This document shows, piece by piece, positions 21,491-32,904 of a DNA stretch of 64,000 bases. Each line of letters starts with the position of its first letter. Within the stretch, counting starts at the first letter, position 1. Made by a program: the position numbers and the translations under genes. This DNA is from Branchipolynoe longqiensis (taxonomy: Eukaryota; Annelida; Polychaeta; Phyllodocida; Polynoidae). Below the pieces are notes generated by a model. It worked only from the letters and a program-made list of their open reading frames with translations, had not been told where the DNA came from and searched no databases. The stretch spans positions 106,061,856 through 106,125,855 of the forward strand of contig CM059190.1 of assembly GCA_030323885.1 (NCBI GenBank). The letters are read 5' to 3'.

Positions 21491-22073
21491 GGTGCCGTGG
21501 TTTCAGTTCTCCGCCAGTTTCAGTTCTCCGCATCGCTTGTGCGCATGTGTCAAAATCGAACAGCATCGTCAATGGTCGTGAGCAATCTTCATACAGAATA
21601 AGTGAAATATCTCTAAAACCAGACCACCTAGAAACAAATCGCTGGGTACACATATAGAAAACATGTTTACCAAAAATATTATATTAAATTGATATGGTTA
21701 GGGTTCTGGATTTCTATTAATTTTGAATAATGTTTTACACTGCGCCTACCGGTAAACTCAAGGCATTGTCAATGGTCATAAGCAATCTTCATACAGAAAA
21801 AGTGAAATATCTCTAAAACCACACCACCTAGCAACAAATTGCTTGGGACACATATAGAAAACATGTTTACAGAAAAGATTATATTAAATTTATAAGGTTA
21901 GTGACACTGACACTATAGTGACAGTATAAGTGCAGTGATTTGCGGCCATCGGCGACAGTTTTAATCTGGCTCGATGTTGACACATGCGCAGACGATGCTA
22001 TTCGATTTTGACGCATGCACAGAAGCGATGCGGAGAACTGAAACTGGTGGAGAACTGAAACTGCAACACCGGG
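21491..22073 (+). mobile_element. MITE-7, full-length relative, 583 bp
   Basis: The left end GGTGCCGTGGTTTCAGTTCT is matched in reverse at the right (AGAACTGAAACTGCAACACC). The ends are built of TTTCAGTTCTCCGCC repeats. Two tandem copies of the family core lie inside (GCATCGTCAATGGTCGTGAG and GGCATTGTCAATGGTCATAA), each ending TTATATTAAATT. Confidence 0.75.
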
Positions 22074-22104
22074 GCTAGTGTCCTGACCTAGATTTGATCC
22101 TACT

Positions 22105-22330
22105 TGGTTGGTTGTTTGGTTGTTGGAGTTTTCCGTCCTGGCCACATCTAATGTCATATCCTACTTATCCAAGTGGACACTGGTACAGCCATCAAACATC
22201 TATCGCTATATAGAAGGAATACTGCGTCAATTTAATTCAACCTGTCACTGCTGACCACTGTCCAGCATTTTGATTGTTTGTTGGGGTTTAAGTCCTGGTA
22301 ACATCTACGGTCATATCAGGATGGGCATTT
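22105..22330 (-). repeat. Two SINE-A tail pieces and a MITE-1 scrap
   Basis: Reversed tails at about 22110-22160 (GAGTTTTCCGTCCTGGCCAC) and 22270-22322 (GTCCTGGTAACATCTACGGT). Between them ATAGAAGGAATACTGCGTCA is a MITE-1 interior piece. Confidence 0.55.
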
Positions 22331-22914
22331 CGACATGTGAAGCTGTTTGTATCCTTAAAGAGCAGTCTCTAGGTTATTTGTATATTAGTTCCAGGGCTCA
22401 TGATTTTGTTTTATGGATTATTTTGTTTTTAAGGGGCAGTGGGGAGAAGATCATTAATGGTTACACTGTTCCTGCAATTCCTATTGTTAACAGAATAGTA
22501 TGTGCTTGTGGAATAATGTATAGAAATTGTGGATAAAAATGTTCTAAAATGTCACGTACCACACAATTATTAAATATCCCCAAATTTACCTCTTTGAAAT
22601 AAAAACTACTTCAAACTAAGGTAAAATATGTTATATAACATTATATTCACCCTCCCTCCCCATCCCCATCCCCATCAATATGGAAACTTTAACATGAATG
22701 ATGCAGTAGTTATAAAACTGAGGGTGGCGAGTTAGTGAAACTGCCCCGGCTTTCACACCGTGTTCCTACTTTACCGTTAAAGTAACCCTTTGACGATCCA
22801 CACCACCCACCACCCACCACCCAGGTCCTTTTGAAACCACTGTGTGGAGTAGTGTTACCCCCGCGCCACTCCGCGCTAGTTGAGTGTTGGGGCCAGATGG
22901 CGGCCTAATGAGTG
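22331..22914. other. No gene seen
   Basis: MITE-1-like words (GAAATAAAAACTACTTCAAA) near 22595-22625, then a CACCCACCACCC patch at 22801-22823. Otherwise unassigned. Confidence 0.35.
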
Positions 22915-23140
22915 CCTTTACCTGCGCTGACTGGGCCCGGTTAGGTCTGGGCTGACTATGTTCAGTTTGGGCTGACTGGGACTGGTGCAGTCTAGGCTGA
23001 CTGGGCCCGGTTAGGTCTGGGCTGGCTGTGTTCAGTTTGGGCTGACTGGGACTGGTGCAGTCTAGGCTGACTGGGTCCAGTTAGGTCTGGGCTGACTATG
23101 TTCAGTTTGGGCTGACTGGGCCCGGTTAGGACTGGGCTGG
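22915..23140. repeat. 70-bp tandem repeat, about 3 copies
   Basis: The unit starts CTGACTGGGCCCGGTTAGGT and holds TATGTTCAGTTTGGGCTGAC and GGTGCAGTCTAGG. The subrepeat GGGCTGACTGGG recurs inside the unit. Confidence 0.9.
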
Positions 23141-23584
23141 CAGGCTGTACATACTGGACATTTATTTGATTCGACTGGGTGCGCTCTGTGCTGGATGGGA
23201 TGTTTGAGTCTGTGTTCCATATGGCAGGTTGTGGGTTTGATCCCAGACTGAATTAAACCAAAGACTTTTTGTGTGTGTGGATAGATTAGTTGATTAAGCA
23301 GCGGAAATGTCAGTCGTGCACTGCTCATTTCCCTATCCTATTAATGCTCCCCTGGAAGAGGGGGGAATGCAAGAGGAGGAATGTAAGCGGAGGGATGCAA
23401 GTGGGGGGAATGGAAAAGGGGGGGGGGGGGATGGAAAAGGAGGGAATGGAAGAGGTGTGTCATAGGAGGCGCTCATGCTGGTCTAGTTCAGGCAAATGAC
23501 ACCAGGTGCCCGGAGACCAGTCGCGAAACGGACGGTATATGTGAGCACCCCAGTCTTTCGCAGTCGGGATATGTATATTGTCCC
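23141..23584. other. No gene; purine-rich stretch
   Basis: 23338-23460 repeats AGGGGGGAATGCAAGAGGAGG-like words. The rest is unassigned. Confidence 0.45.
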
Positions 23585-23690
23585 CCGTTTTAAATTTTAA
23601 TCGGGTCGGGTCGGGTTGCATCGAGCAGTGAGTTTTAGCACGTGAATCGTATACGGGAAGTGTGTACGTGTTAGTTAGGTATGACCGATA
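23585..23690. mobile_element. MITE-6 fragment
   Basis: CCCGTTTTAAATTTTAATCG, GAATCGTATACGGGAAGTGT and GTACG match one half of MITE-6 with its end degraded. Confidence 0.5.
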
Positions 23691-24045
23691 ATATAACCAC
23701 AACAAGGATAGTTGAAACCTGACTTCCAACATTTTCCCGCAATTCCCTGACAGTTGTAATGCTATGGGGGGCGGGTGGGGGGGAATCCGCGTTTTCGCGG
23801 AAATTCGCATCAGTGTGATAATCTTGGCTTGATTTGTGCTTTTTGTTGTTGCCGGAGAGCACTTTCATCCCTGGTGATAGGGACTCGCATCCCATATATC
23901 CCAGCCAGCTATAATCCTATTCATAGCCAAACGTAATTTGATTAAAACGAAACAACGATAATTATTTTGTACTCAACGGACGACCGACTGTCCAACCACT
24001 CACACCGCTCAGACTCGACCCGCGTTGTCATGACCCGACAGTCGG
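23691..24045. other. No gene seen
   Basis: Unassigned single-copy-looking DNA. Confidence 0.4.
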
Positions 24046-24372
24046 AGCGGGACGTAGCTCAGGCGGTAGAGTGTCCACCTGTGAAGGTGTGGGTCATCCT
24101 ATAGATCCTGCTCAATGGACCCATTTGTAGTTGGGTTATTTTCCATTCCAACCAGTGGTCCACAACTGGTTCATCAAAAGCTGTGTGGCATGTGCTGTCA
24201 TGTCTGTGGGAAAGTGTGTATAAAAGACCCCTTGCTGCTCATCGGAAAGGGTAGCCTATGTGGCAGCAGTGGGTTTCTTCCAACGAAATATAACAGAAGT
24301 ACCATATGTTTGACGTCCAATAGCCGATGATAAAAATTACAGTGATCTAGAGGCGTGGTTAAATAATAAAAA
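24046..24372 (+). repeat. SINE-C, full length
   Basis: Head GACGTAGCTCAGGCGGTAGA, body CCAACCAGTGGTCCACAACT and TATAAAAGACCCCTTGCTGC, tail GGTTAAATAATAAAAAAT. Confidence 0.9.
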
Positions 24373-25344
24373 ATTAAAAACCGACAGTCGCGTGTGACGG
24401 TCGGCCCGGTCAGAGCCTAGCATCGTGCCTGCAGGGCTCTCACAGGCACCAGTGTAGGCGTTTGTGGGGCAATTACACACCACATGACAGGGCCAGTGTG
24501 TTGTGAAAGTGTGTCAGAGCGACGCGGGCGCCCCCTTTTGCATTCACGGAGGTCACGGTCATCAATGGGAGGCTTGTTCGAATTATTCTTTTAAAGCTAG
24601 ATATGAAATGCCATGTGATATATTCTTTTCCCTGCTGTGTATCTAAATAAAGTGTGACCCGCTCCATTTTAGCGATGCTGACATTGAGACACTGTGTGAG
24701 CTGTTTGACGGCGCCAGTGTTATATCAGATTTACCGTTTGTAGGCATCCTCCTTATAGTGTTGAAATTAATGTTGTTTTTTGTTTAATTAGTTTTTTTAT
24801 TGTGCTATTTAAGCAGTGTTAGACTATGCAGTAACCGGTTTAGAGACATCTTACTCTGGAGTAAAATTAATAAGTTGATTTTATCTTATTTATTTAATTA
24901 TTTATTTATTGGAAGACTGCTGTAGTAAATAAATAAATAAATAAGCAGATCTAGGTTATGCACCTAGGAAGCCGCCCGAGGGAGCCTGACCTCTGACCCC
25001 TTTCTCTAACTTCACAGTCTCTGGTAGTTCCCCAGGTATACACAGCATGTCTAGAACAGAATGGTGATGGTGGTATTGGCGTTTGAACCAAGTGCCCTGT
25101 TGCCTGTTGTAGTAGGACCTGGGAGTGTACATGCCACCAACCCATTTATCAGCACTGTAGGTGTGGTCTTTACTTTACCTGTGTGTGTGTACAAACTGGG
25201 TCAGCGGGCCTGCTGGAGCCAACCAGCAGTTCCACGACATTCACCACCGAAGTACAATAATGTTGCGCTTTACAGCTTTGGTAGACAATAACTGAATAAG
25301 TGCTCGCTATTGTAGTAGCTGATATTATTTGCACCCCAATTCCA
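24373..25344. other. No gene; AT tract
   Basis: An ATTT/AAAT-rich stretch at about 24885-24945 forms a loose inverted repeat (TTTATTTAATTATTTATTTA against AATAAATAAATAAATAAG). No coding signature. Confidence 0.45.
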
Positions 25345-25525
25345 CACAATGGCAGTCTCGTCTGCACTGAGCCAATCAGTCCTTGCCGTATCCTAATAAT
25401 GCTGAGCTCCTGGCTAGGAAGCAACACATATCAATTTTGTACGTCATTGATTTGACTCGACCGGGAATTTAACTCCCAGTTTGTGCTCTACCGATTCGGC
25501 CACCGCGTACGGTCCTAGCTAGTGA
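25345..25525 (-). repeat. SINE-A, 5' half, reverse
   Basis: CACTGAGCCAATCAGTCCTT, TAATGCTGAGCTCCTGGCTA, then the head in reverse (GTGCTCTACCGATTCGGCCA). The tail side is missing. Confidence 0.8.
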
Positions 25526-25845
25526 CCATCACCCGCTAGAGGTTATATAGTAGTGGTGGGTGAGTTCGTCTACTGGTGCTCCCAACACTTCCGGTACTTT
25601 TGTACATTAGTAGTGACACGCTGGCACTGCCCTCTGGTGGGCAGGTAGTTCACCAGAGACGCGCGCTGGCTTGAAGTGAGGCCCTCATTGGTTGTCCTTT
25701 TGTCCGTTAGCCGGGTTGGCAGTCGACACTTTTCAATTATTGAGAGGTGGAGGTGTTATTGTAGTTTTAATGAACACTTTTATCATCAAAATCGTCCCTC
25801 ATAATACTCGCCTCAGAAATCTTTCGCCACCCAGCCCCGCTCCAC
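25526..25845. other. No gene seen
   Basis: Unassigned. Confidence 0.35.
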
Positions 25846-26112
25846 ACCATCTATCACCTCTACTAGTCTTGGGATCTATTCCTGGCCGAGTCAAAAACTG
25901 ATACATATTGCCACCTCGCCTTGTCTTAGTATTCTTAGTATAGGACAAGGAGTGTTTGGATAATGTGGCTGAGAGGGATATTGACTTATACTGGTACGGT
26001 ATCTCAGTGATGTATCCATATAAAGCCATATAAAGCAACAATGATTGTATTGTCCCCAATCGATGCCATAGTTATATGAGCTGAAATGTTGCTAGGACAA
26101 ATAACTAATTCC
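25846..26112 (+). repeat. Degenerate SINE-A
   Basis: CTATTCCTGGCCGAGTCAAA, TAGGACAAGGAGTG, GATAATGTGGCTGAGAGGGA and GAAATGTTGCTAGGAC follow family order with many gaps. Confidence 0.6.
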
Positions 26113-26184
26113 AATTAATCTGCCTACCACAAACCCGTTATTACATTAGTAATAGTATTTAATTGACTTGATATGTGCATGTCT

Positions 26185-26640
26185 ACATAGCAAGGTATGC
26201 AGGTATTGCAGGTATAGCAATACCTCAGGGAGTTTAACGCCCCTGCCCTGCAGAGTTGTAAACCACTGCCTTGTGGTACAGGTTCTTGACAGAACCGAAG
26301 GCTAAGGGAGCAAACCCTAAACAGAAAACCATGTCACTGTGGCAGCATTAAGGGCGGTTGATGTATGGAACTCCCAACATCTTCCGACCAGCCACTGCAG
26401 GGACAAATAGTTTTGCGCCTGTCTTGACATGTTCTTGCCGATGTGAAACCTCTATTTGCTCCCCGAGAGAGTGCTGCTGGTAACTTGCAAAAGCCAGCAG
26501 CACTTCAACACTTTTGCAGGCAGCTTTCATGAAATGTACAACCGCAGCTAAATGGAGAGCGGCAGTCAAGTAATGAAAGCAGTCTTTGTCGCATCGCGAC
26601 CGACAGCATGATGATGATAATGATGATGAATAGTAGGAAA
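26185..26640 (+). mobile_element. 5'-truncated LINE 3' end with (GAT)n tail
   Basis: Begins with the palindromic AGGTATAGCAATACCT block, shared with 52935-53110, and ends AAATGGAGAGCGGCAGTCAA...GCATCGCGACCGACAGCATG followed by GATGATGATAATGATGATGA. The same 3' end recurs alone at 50735, 55632 and 56805. A shared end with variable 5' truncation and a simple tail is typical of LINE target-primed insertion. No intact frame; the clade is not identifiable. Confidence 0.55.
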
Positions 26641-26684
26641 TCTGGCTATCTTCCATATCATGTCATGCGATTATCCTCTGAATA

Positions 26685-27030
26685 AACCAGATGGGGTGGC
26701 CAAATGAGTTGAGTGTCCGTCCGCTGTTTTGGGAGATCGGGGGGATCCAAACCCATGAGATCATGGGGTCGAACCCTGGTCGAGTCAAACCAATGACTTA
26801 AAAATTTATACTTGTCGCACCCTAGCCTGGCATTCGGCATTACTAGGATAGGGTAAGGACTGGTTCGCTCAGTGTCAGAATAATGTGACTGAGTGGGATA
26901 TCAGGTCATGGTGTTGGCAGCCTGATTTCCCAGTGGGGCAGCACTATAAAGTCGCCATAAGTGCGCACTGTCACAAATCGGTGCTAATCCTGATATGACC
27001 TTAGATGTTGCTAGGATGTAAAACAACAAC
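26685..27030 (+). repeat. SINE-A, second head type
   Basis: GATGGGGTGGCCAAATGAGT, a short internal duplication of the head (GATCCAAACCCATGAGATCA), then the standard body and tail GATGTTGCTAGGATGTAAAA. Confidence 0.85.
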
Positions 27031-27099
27031 AAACAAGCAATCCTCTGAATAACAGCTTGTTAGTGCTGAGGTTATACAGAGGTATAGCACTATAGGTGG

Positions 27100-27165
27100 A
27101 TTGATTGATTGGTGGTTGCTTTACGCCGTGTCGGAAGCATAGGCCATATTCACGGCGAGAAATGT
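27100..27165 (+). repeat. Short dispersed repeat, 50-60 bp
   Basis: GATTGATTGGTGGTTGCTTT, then ACGCCGTGTCGGAAGCATAG and GCCATATTCACGG. It recurs at 31388-31450 and reversed at 41405-41490. No ends or tail seen. Confidence 0.7.
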
Positions 27166-27436
27166 TTGTTTTTGTTCAAACCATCGCTTTTACATGTAAA
27201 AGCATACAATCAATTTTGTGTCAATGAACACTCACGAATTTTGTAAACTCACAATCATATAGTTTCTGGTCAAGCTAAATAAAATTCCAAATGATAGTAC
27301 TATTCACTGATGAAATTTGTTTAAAAACCTATATGAGATGGTACAAACCAGCTGCCCTCAAAAAGGCTAAAATGTTTTGGTGTTTTACTTGAGTAAAAAG
27401 GTCATGTGGAAGGTTGTAAGAAAATACACAGCTAAA

Positions 27437-27805
27437 CATGCACATAAAGTACAGAATGATACAATAAGCAAAGAATGATACAATATGCAAACAGTAATAC
27501 AGTCAGCAAACAATGATACAATAAGCAAAGAATGATACAATAAGCAAAGAATGATACAATAAGCAAAGAATGATACAATAAGCAAAGAATGATACAATAT
27601 GCAAAGAGTGATACAATAAGCAAAGAGTGATACAATAATCAAAGAATGTTACAACAAGCAAAGAGTGATACAACAAGCAAAGGGTGATACAACAAGCAAC
27701 GAGTGATACAATACGCTAAGAACGATACAATAAGCAAAGAATGATACAATAAGCAAAGAATGATACAATAAGCAAAGAGTGATACAATAAGCAAAGAGCA
27801 TGGGG
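27437..27805. repeat. 19-bp minisatellite, about 19 copies
   Basis: Unit AATGATACAATAAGCAAAG with a few GAGTGATACAACAAGC variants. Reverse-strand frames here are repeat artefacts. Confidence 0.95.
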
Positions 27806-27996
27806 AAGTAGGCTATGTGAGAGTAGTGTAGTCGTCTGCACTGACCTGTCTGGAAAGGCACCACATAGACTAGTAGGTGTGGATAGGGTGATTGCACCAG
27901 GGACCCTAGGTGGTGTATTGGTTAGTACAACAGCCCCGGAATGGTAAGAAACGTGCTTTCGAAAACCTGCTTTAGGCACAATATTTTCCATTTGCG

Positions 27997-28027
27997 CGCG
28001 CGCACACACACACACGCACGCACACAC

Positions 28028-28087
<60 letters not shown>
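27997..28087. repeat. (CA)n microsatellite
   Basis: About 90 bp of alternating CA with some GC substitutions at the left. Confidence 0.95.
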
Positions 28088-28089
<2 letters not shown>

Positions 28090-28187
28090 CCCATGACACT
28101 AGTATGATGATGGATGGGTTGGAGGAGGGGAGGGGGTAGTTTGACATTTTTCAGGAAGTGACTGACATACTGTTACTAACAGTGTTA

Positions 28188-28325
28188 GAAGCCTGATTTC
28201 CCAGTGGGGCAGCACTATAAAGTCACGATGAGTACAGTCACAAGTCAATACCTTTTTTTTCTTTTTTTTGAAGATTTATACTGTCCTGCCTTAGATGTTG
28301 CCAGGACGTAAAACTCCAACAACCA
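28188..28325 (+). repeat. SINE-A 3' part with T-rich insertion
   Basis: CTGATTTCCCAGTGGGGCAG and CACTATAAAGTCACGATGAG, then a T-run and GAAGATTTATACTG (also seen next to SINE-B at 57525-57560), then TTAGATGTTGCCAGGACG. Confidence 0.75.
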
Positions 28326-28984
28326 GCGTGGGCAGGTTGATATTGATTAAATACCTCAGTAGGAGCGAGCTAAAAACAAACATGATGGGTTCATTATGAC
28401 TGAGGGTAGTGGAGGTCCTGCCTACTAGTACTAGTACTAGTACTAGGACTAGGTGGCCACCACTGAGATAAAAGATTCACCATGTACTTGTAGTACACAG
28501 GTGAATGACAACGTAGTGTAAATACGGGCGAAAATAGCTTTAGTATGGAACAGGAAGTAGAATGCCTGGCACCTGTGTCAAATGGTTACTTATAAGTTAT
28601 ATCAGAGTTGTTGAAATGGGAGAGAATGCAAAAAGACAAGATGGTGGCCATAGAACACCGTTGATTTCACTTTTAAAGTCTATTAAACTGCATGTTTTAT
28701 TACATTTTTCAACTCAAAGGTAGCGGGGAAATATAAAAACATATATAAGGAATAAATATTGCTTCTTAAATTAAGACATTATTCACTCAATTAATTTCCC
28801 CAGCATGTCGAAATTCTTCGCCAGCTTTTCTAATGGGTTGGTTTTCACCCCTGTACTGTTAGTACGGGGTGAATCTTTCTTTTATCTAGCTGCCACTATG
28901 GTCGTATTTGACTATGACGCTACATACCACTCGTGTGATCCTAGTCGTCCGAATTTCAAAGAGAACACCCCGGGGTGAACCTTA
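28326..28984. other. No gene; short ACTAGT repeat
   Basis: (TACTAG)n at about 28421-28447. Otherwise unassigned AT-rich DNA. Confidence 0.4.
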
Positions 28985-29574
28985 TGGGGCTGTCACACTA
29001 CGACGTGTGTCCCGGCGACCCGTCAGCGTTGAAAGTACTATGTTGCGTGTTGAGAAACGTCAAACTTTTCGGCGGTTTGGGGGAAAAGATCGGCGTCAGC
29101 GCGGCGCGTTATGCGCGCGCGGCCAACGTGTGTCAACGCGCTGGGGGGGAAAAAAAAAAAGTTTGGCGCGACGTCTTCATTTAACCTTAAATGTTGCTAG
29201 GGCGTAAAACAAAAACGGCCCAGTTTGCCGCAACGTGTGAGCAACGACCCTCCCGCGCGCGCGCCGTCTTCCTAGCGTTCCCATAACGTTATTCCGGCGC
29301 GTCCAACGCAGCGCGACGCGCGCCTCACGTCCTTACCCATATATTTGCGCGCGCTGGTGGTCGTTGGCTTGTTTTTGACAGGTTGAAAACACTCAGCGAC
29401 CAATAACGCTCGCCGACTTTCGATGCCGACCGTCAACGTCCAAGATAGTGTACTGACGTGTACCGACGCGCCATAACGCGCCACCAGCGCTTCTCGATAT
29501 TTCACCAAATATCGCCCAAAAACACCACACGTTGACGGGTCGCCGGCGAGAAGCGTCGTAGTGTGACAGCCCCA
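28985..29574. mobile_element. MITE-5, 590 bp, CpG-rich, TA target
   Basis: Starts TGGGGCTGTCACACTACGAC and ends GTCGTAGTGTGACAGCCCCA, with TA on both sides. The inverted repeat extends inward (GGCGACCCGTCA). Dense in CGCG and GCGCG. A SINE-A tail scrap (ATGTTGCTAGGGCGTAAAAC) sits near the middle at about 29188-29208. Several chance frames, none protein-like. Confidence 0.8.
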
Positions 29575-30025
29575 TAAAAATACACGGGCCGTGTGCAAAA
29601 TGATCCGACCCCAATGCCCCGTCTTGCCTGGGGGTGCCAGGGGCATGTGTGCTGGTACCTGTGTGTGTGTCATGTACTGCAAAGACCATCCAGATTTAAA
29701 TGGACATATATCTAAATTATGCAATCATAAAATACTTTAAATCCTATTTTGCTGTAGTTATATCGGTTATTTAAAAAAAAGAACTTTTGGATTAAGCCAC
29801 CATTTTTTGCACCCCGAGCGTGTTCGTTTATGCAACCCAATATTGTAGAATCTGCGCACGCGCAACAAAAAGTGGTTCGGATGATCCGAGTTGTATAATC
29901 GATTACGGCCCTAGGGGGCGGGGTGAGTATGCATGTGGCGGTGAGGTGTTGGTGTCACGTGACCGGACCGCGTCTCGCTGGTTGCGTCGACGCGCGTGTA
30001 GCAGAGTGTGTAATGAATGCTGTTA
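29575..30025. other. No gene seen
   Basis: Between two MITE-5 copies, partly CpG-rich. Unassigned. Confidence 0.4.
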
Positions 30026-30380
30026 ACACCCTGTCACACTACGACGTTTCTCCCCAATGCGCGTCGACGTGTTGCCTTTTTGGTCGAAACGTCGGGACAC
30101 GTTACCGGCGCGTTAACGGCGCGTCGGTACACGTTGAGTGATAGCAACGTGTCAATGGACACTTCGGTGCGCGTCGGGTCGTGCCGATCATTTTGTGCTT
30201 GCACAAAACTTTCGGCACGCGCCGACGGGGTGGAGGGGGCGTTACGGACGCGCCACCAACACACCACTAGCACGCTGCAACCCGTCGAACTTTCTCCCAC
30301 AACGCCGAAAAGTTGGACGTGTCTCGAGCCCTAGCAAATATCTTGTGCATTGGCGGTGCGTCGTAGTGTGACAGGACCTT
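30026..30380. mobile_element. MITE-5, second CpG-rich copy
   Basis: ACCCTGTCACACTACGACGT at the left, CGTCGTAGTGTGACAGGACC at the right. The interior shares ACGTTACCGGCGCGTTAACG-type palindromic CpG words with 28985-29574 but is shorter. Confidence 0.75.
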
Positions 30381-30534
30381 TACACACACCCAGTTGTTGC
30401 CCTGCTGGTTGCCGTCTGAGTGATGACACTGCTTGAGACCTGCGTCTGTCTAACGAAGGGAAGCATTGCGCCCAGAGCGGGATTCGAACACACACTTCTG
30501 CCATTCCACCACTTGCATGCTAATACATCAGTCA

Positions 30535-30600
30535 ATGACGTCGCCATGAGTGCGTCTGATATGACCTTAGATGTTGCCGGGACGTAAAACTCCAACAACC
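30535..30600 (+). repeat. SINE-A 3' end
   Basis: ACGTCGCCATGAGTGCG, ATATGACCTTAGATGTTGCC, GGGACGTAAAACTCCAACAA. Confidence 0.75.
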
Positions 30601-30616
30601 ATCAACCATCACTATA

Positions 30617-31115
30617 CAGTACAACTCCGTTAAACCAAGCTCGGTTAAACCAAACGATCGGTTAATCCAAACTTTTTTCGGCAGCCTGGCAAAATACTAC
30701 CATTTATCATATAAAAAAAGTTGGTTAAACCAAAGTTGGTTAAACGAAAGTATCGGTTAATCCAAACAGAATTGTCGGCACCAGGCCACTTCCAGTACAG
30801 TTAAACCAAACTTTCATGTGGTTTTAAGGTCATCTGAATCTTTTTTATATGATAAATGGTAGTATTTTGACGGGTCATGAAAAAGTTTGGATTAACCGAT
30901 CGTTTGATTTAACCGAGCTTGGTTTAATGGGGTTAAACTGTATATGCATAAAAAAACAATAATCATAGTGTCCACACACATTGTATATTACATTCATAAT
31001 CCACCAAAGTTGTTGCAAAAGCCAAGTCAAAGTCAAAGCTCGGTTAAACCAATGATCGATTAATCCAAACAAATTTCTAGTGTCCCTTCAAGTTTGGTTT
31101 AATGGGGTTATACTG
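30617..31115 (+). mobile_element. MITE-2, compound pogo-like element
   Basis: Starts CAGTACAACTCCGTTAAACC and ends GGTTTAATGGGGTTATACTG. An internal third end lies at about 30931-30943 (GGGGTTAAACTG). The order of blocks is the reverse of 12771-13212, including the TATGATAAATGGTAGTATTT motif. Confidence 0.75.
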
Positions 31116-32015
31116 TTTTGTGAGTACCCCCTAACGGGCATTGCAACTTAGTGGTTTCGATATGACCTAGTTAACATAACAATGGCATATTATTCTGAAC
31201 TTCGCTCAAACTGTTGTCTGTACGTAAATTATGGTGCATGCTTGCACTCCAAATATTTTCAATTATCGCAAAAGTTACTCTGAATTAAAGTAAAATAAGT
31301 TGTAATGGTCAACCTAATTTATTTCACTCAAAACATGATTTGGTTTCTTTTAATGAACATATTGTACAATTTTAATGAAGAGCAAGAAGTGATTGATTGG
31401 TGGTTGCTTTACCCCGTGTCGGCAGCATAGGCCATATTCACGGAGAGTGAGAATTGTCTAGGGCACATTATTCTGACAATATTTGATGGTCTGACCTGCA
31501 TGACATCTACGCTAATGGTGGACTTGACATAGTGGAGACAATACAGGCTGTTTAGTACAATCTTTTTTTAATATTCTTTGAGCTACGTATGTCTTAATGT
31601 TGTTTTAATGATGTCGTAATGTTAATTAGAAGCATCCTTATTCAATCAAACATAATTAAAATGGTGATTATTTACAATTAAAAAAAGGCCCATTTCCCTA
31701 TGTAATTAGTCCTTTAAATTGACGCAGAATGGCAAATTAACCCAATGCACTAACAATTTACTTTTATTTCAACAAATAAATATGCTTTATATGTGTATGT
31801 AACCAATATTCCCTGAAAGGTTTTATAGATCTTAATAGGAAAATCTCAGTTTAAGAAAAGAGATGGTCGCATAATCAAAGATGGCAGCCAATTAGCCATG
31901 CAAATGAGCAAATAATCCATCCAGACTAACATTAACAATATATATCTCATTAATCATATAATAATTAAATATCTAAGGTAAACCATATAATTTTAGTTGA
32001 TATTTGTGCATATAT
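31116..32015. other. AT-rich DNA, no gene
   Basis: Contains the short dispersed repeat at 31388-31450 (GGTTGCTTTACCCCGTGTCG). No other structure seen. Confidence 0.45.
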
Positions 32016-32110
32016 TCCTGGCGCTTGATGTTGCTTGGATATGATTCAGAATGGTTGGCTCAAGTGTCTCAATAATGTGACTGAGTGGTATATTGGGTCA
32101 TGGTGTTGTT
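32016..32110 (+). repeat. SINE-A body fragment
   Basis: GCGCTTGATGTTGCTTGGAT, CTCAATAATGTGACTGAGTG and ATTGGGTCATGGTGTTG match the body; both ends are lost. Confidence 0.55.
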
Positions 32111-32459
32111 CGCCGAACTATTAATCCTCGGGTCTCTGGTGGGATTTTGAAATATCTGACAAATGCCTGTATCCAAATATAACAACCAATTATTTGGCCA
32201 GCCTATTCAAGTTGGGCCCCAAAATGTCAGATTGTCGCCTTCTGTCCGGCGGGCATGTCTTGGGTCTGCCGTTAGCGACCGTGTCGCCGCCTGTTGGATA
32301 GAAATGGAAGCTGTTTTTTCCTAGTTAGCTGTCCGGCCACTAGATGGCGGGAGAGTTTTATGCTTCACGTTGTAGAGTTGGTTTTCCAACCCCTGTAATG
32401 GGGACCTTTCAGTTTGCATGACTCTCTCGTCAGATGGCGCACCATGCCGGTCTCTGTAT
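32111..32459. other. Unassigned, right part repeated elsewhere
   Basis: 32395-32459 (GGGACCTTTCAGTTTGCATG, ACTCTCTCGTCAGATGGCGC, ACCATGCCGGTCTC) occurs reversed at about 53285-53348. Confidence 0.6.
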
Positions 32460-32880
32460 GCTTTGGTGTGTGGGGAGTGTGTATGATGTGGTTGGGGTGT
32501 GTGGTGGGGGTGTGGAGGTGTAGGGGTGTGGTTAGGATTTTGGTGTGTGGTGGCAGTGTGTGTGGATTTAGGGGTGTGTGGTAGGGGGTGGGTATGGTGT
32601 GATTGGGGTGTAGGTGTGGTTGGTGGTGTGTGGGTGGGTGTAGTGGGGTGGGTGTGTTGTGGGGGTGTAGGGGTGTGGTGAGGATCTTGGTGTGTGGTGG
32701 GGGTTATGGGGATGTAGGGGTGTGCGGTGAGTGGGTATGGTGGGGTGGGTGTGGTGGCGTGTATGGGTGTGTTGGGAGCTTAGGGATGTGGTGGGGGTGT
32801 AGGTCTGTGTGATGGGGGTTTGACGGTGTGTGTGGTGGGGGTGTAGGTGATTTGTGGTGGAGGTGTAGGGGTGTCTTTCA
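32460..32880. repeat. GT-rich minisatellite
   Basis: Imperfect units such as GTGGTGGGGGTGTAGGGGTG with scattered ATGG and GATTTAGG variants. The plus strand is almost free of C. A reversed relative lies at 53100-53285. Confidence 0.9.
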
Positions 32881-32904
32881 GAGAGGCACCTCACAATCTT
32901 TAGG

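Noticed and set aside
28908..30371. Several Arg-rich frames
   Set aside because: CpG-rich MITE-5 sequence has few stop codons; no domain or conserved motif is visible.
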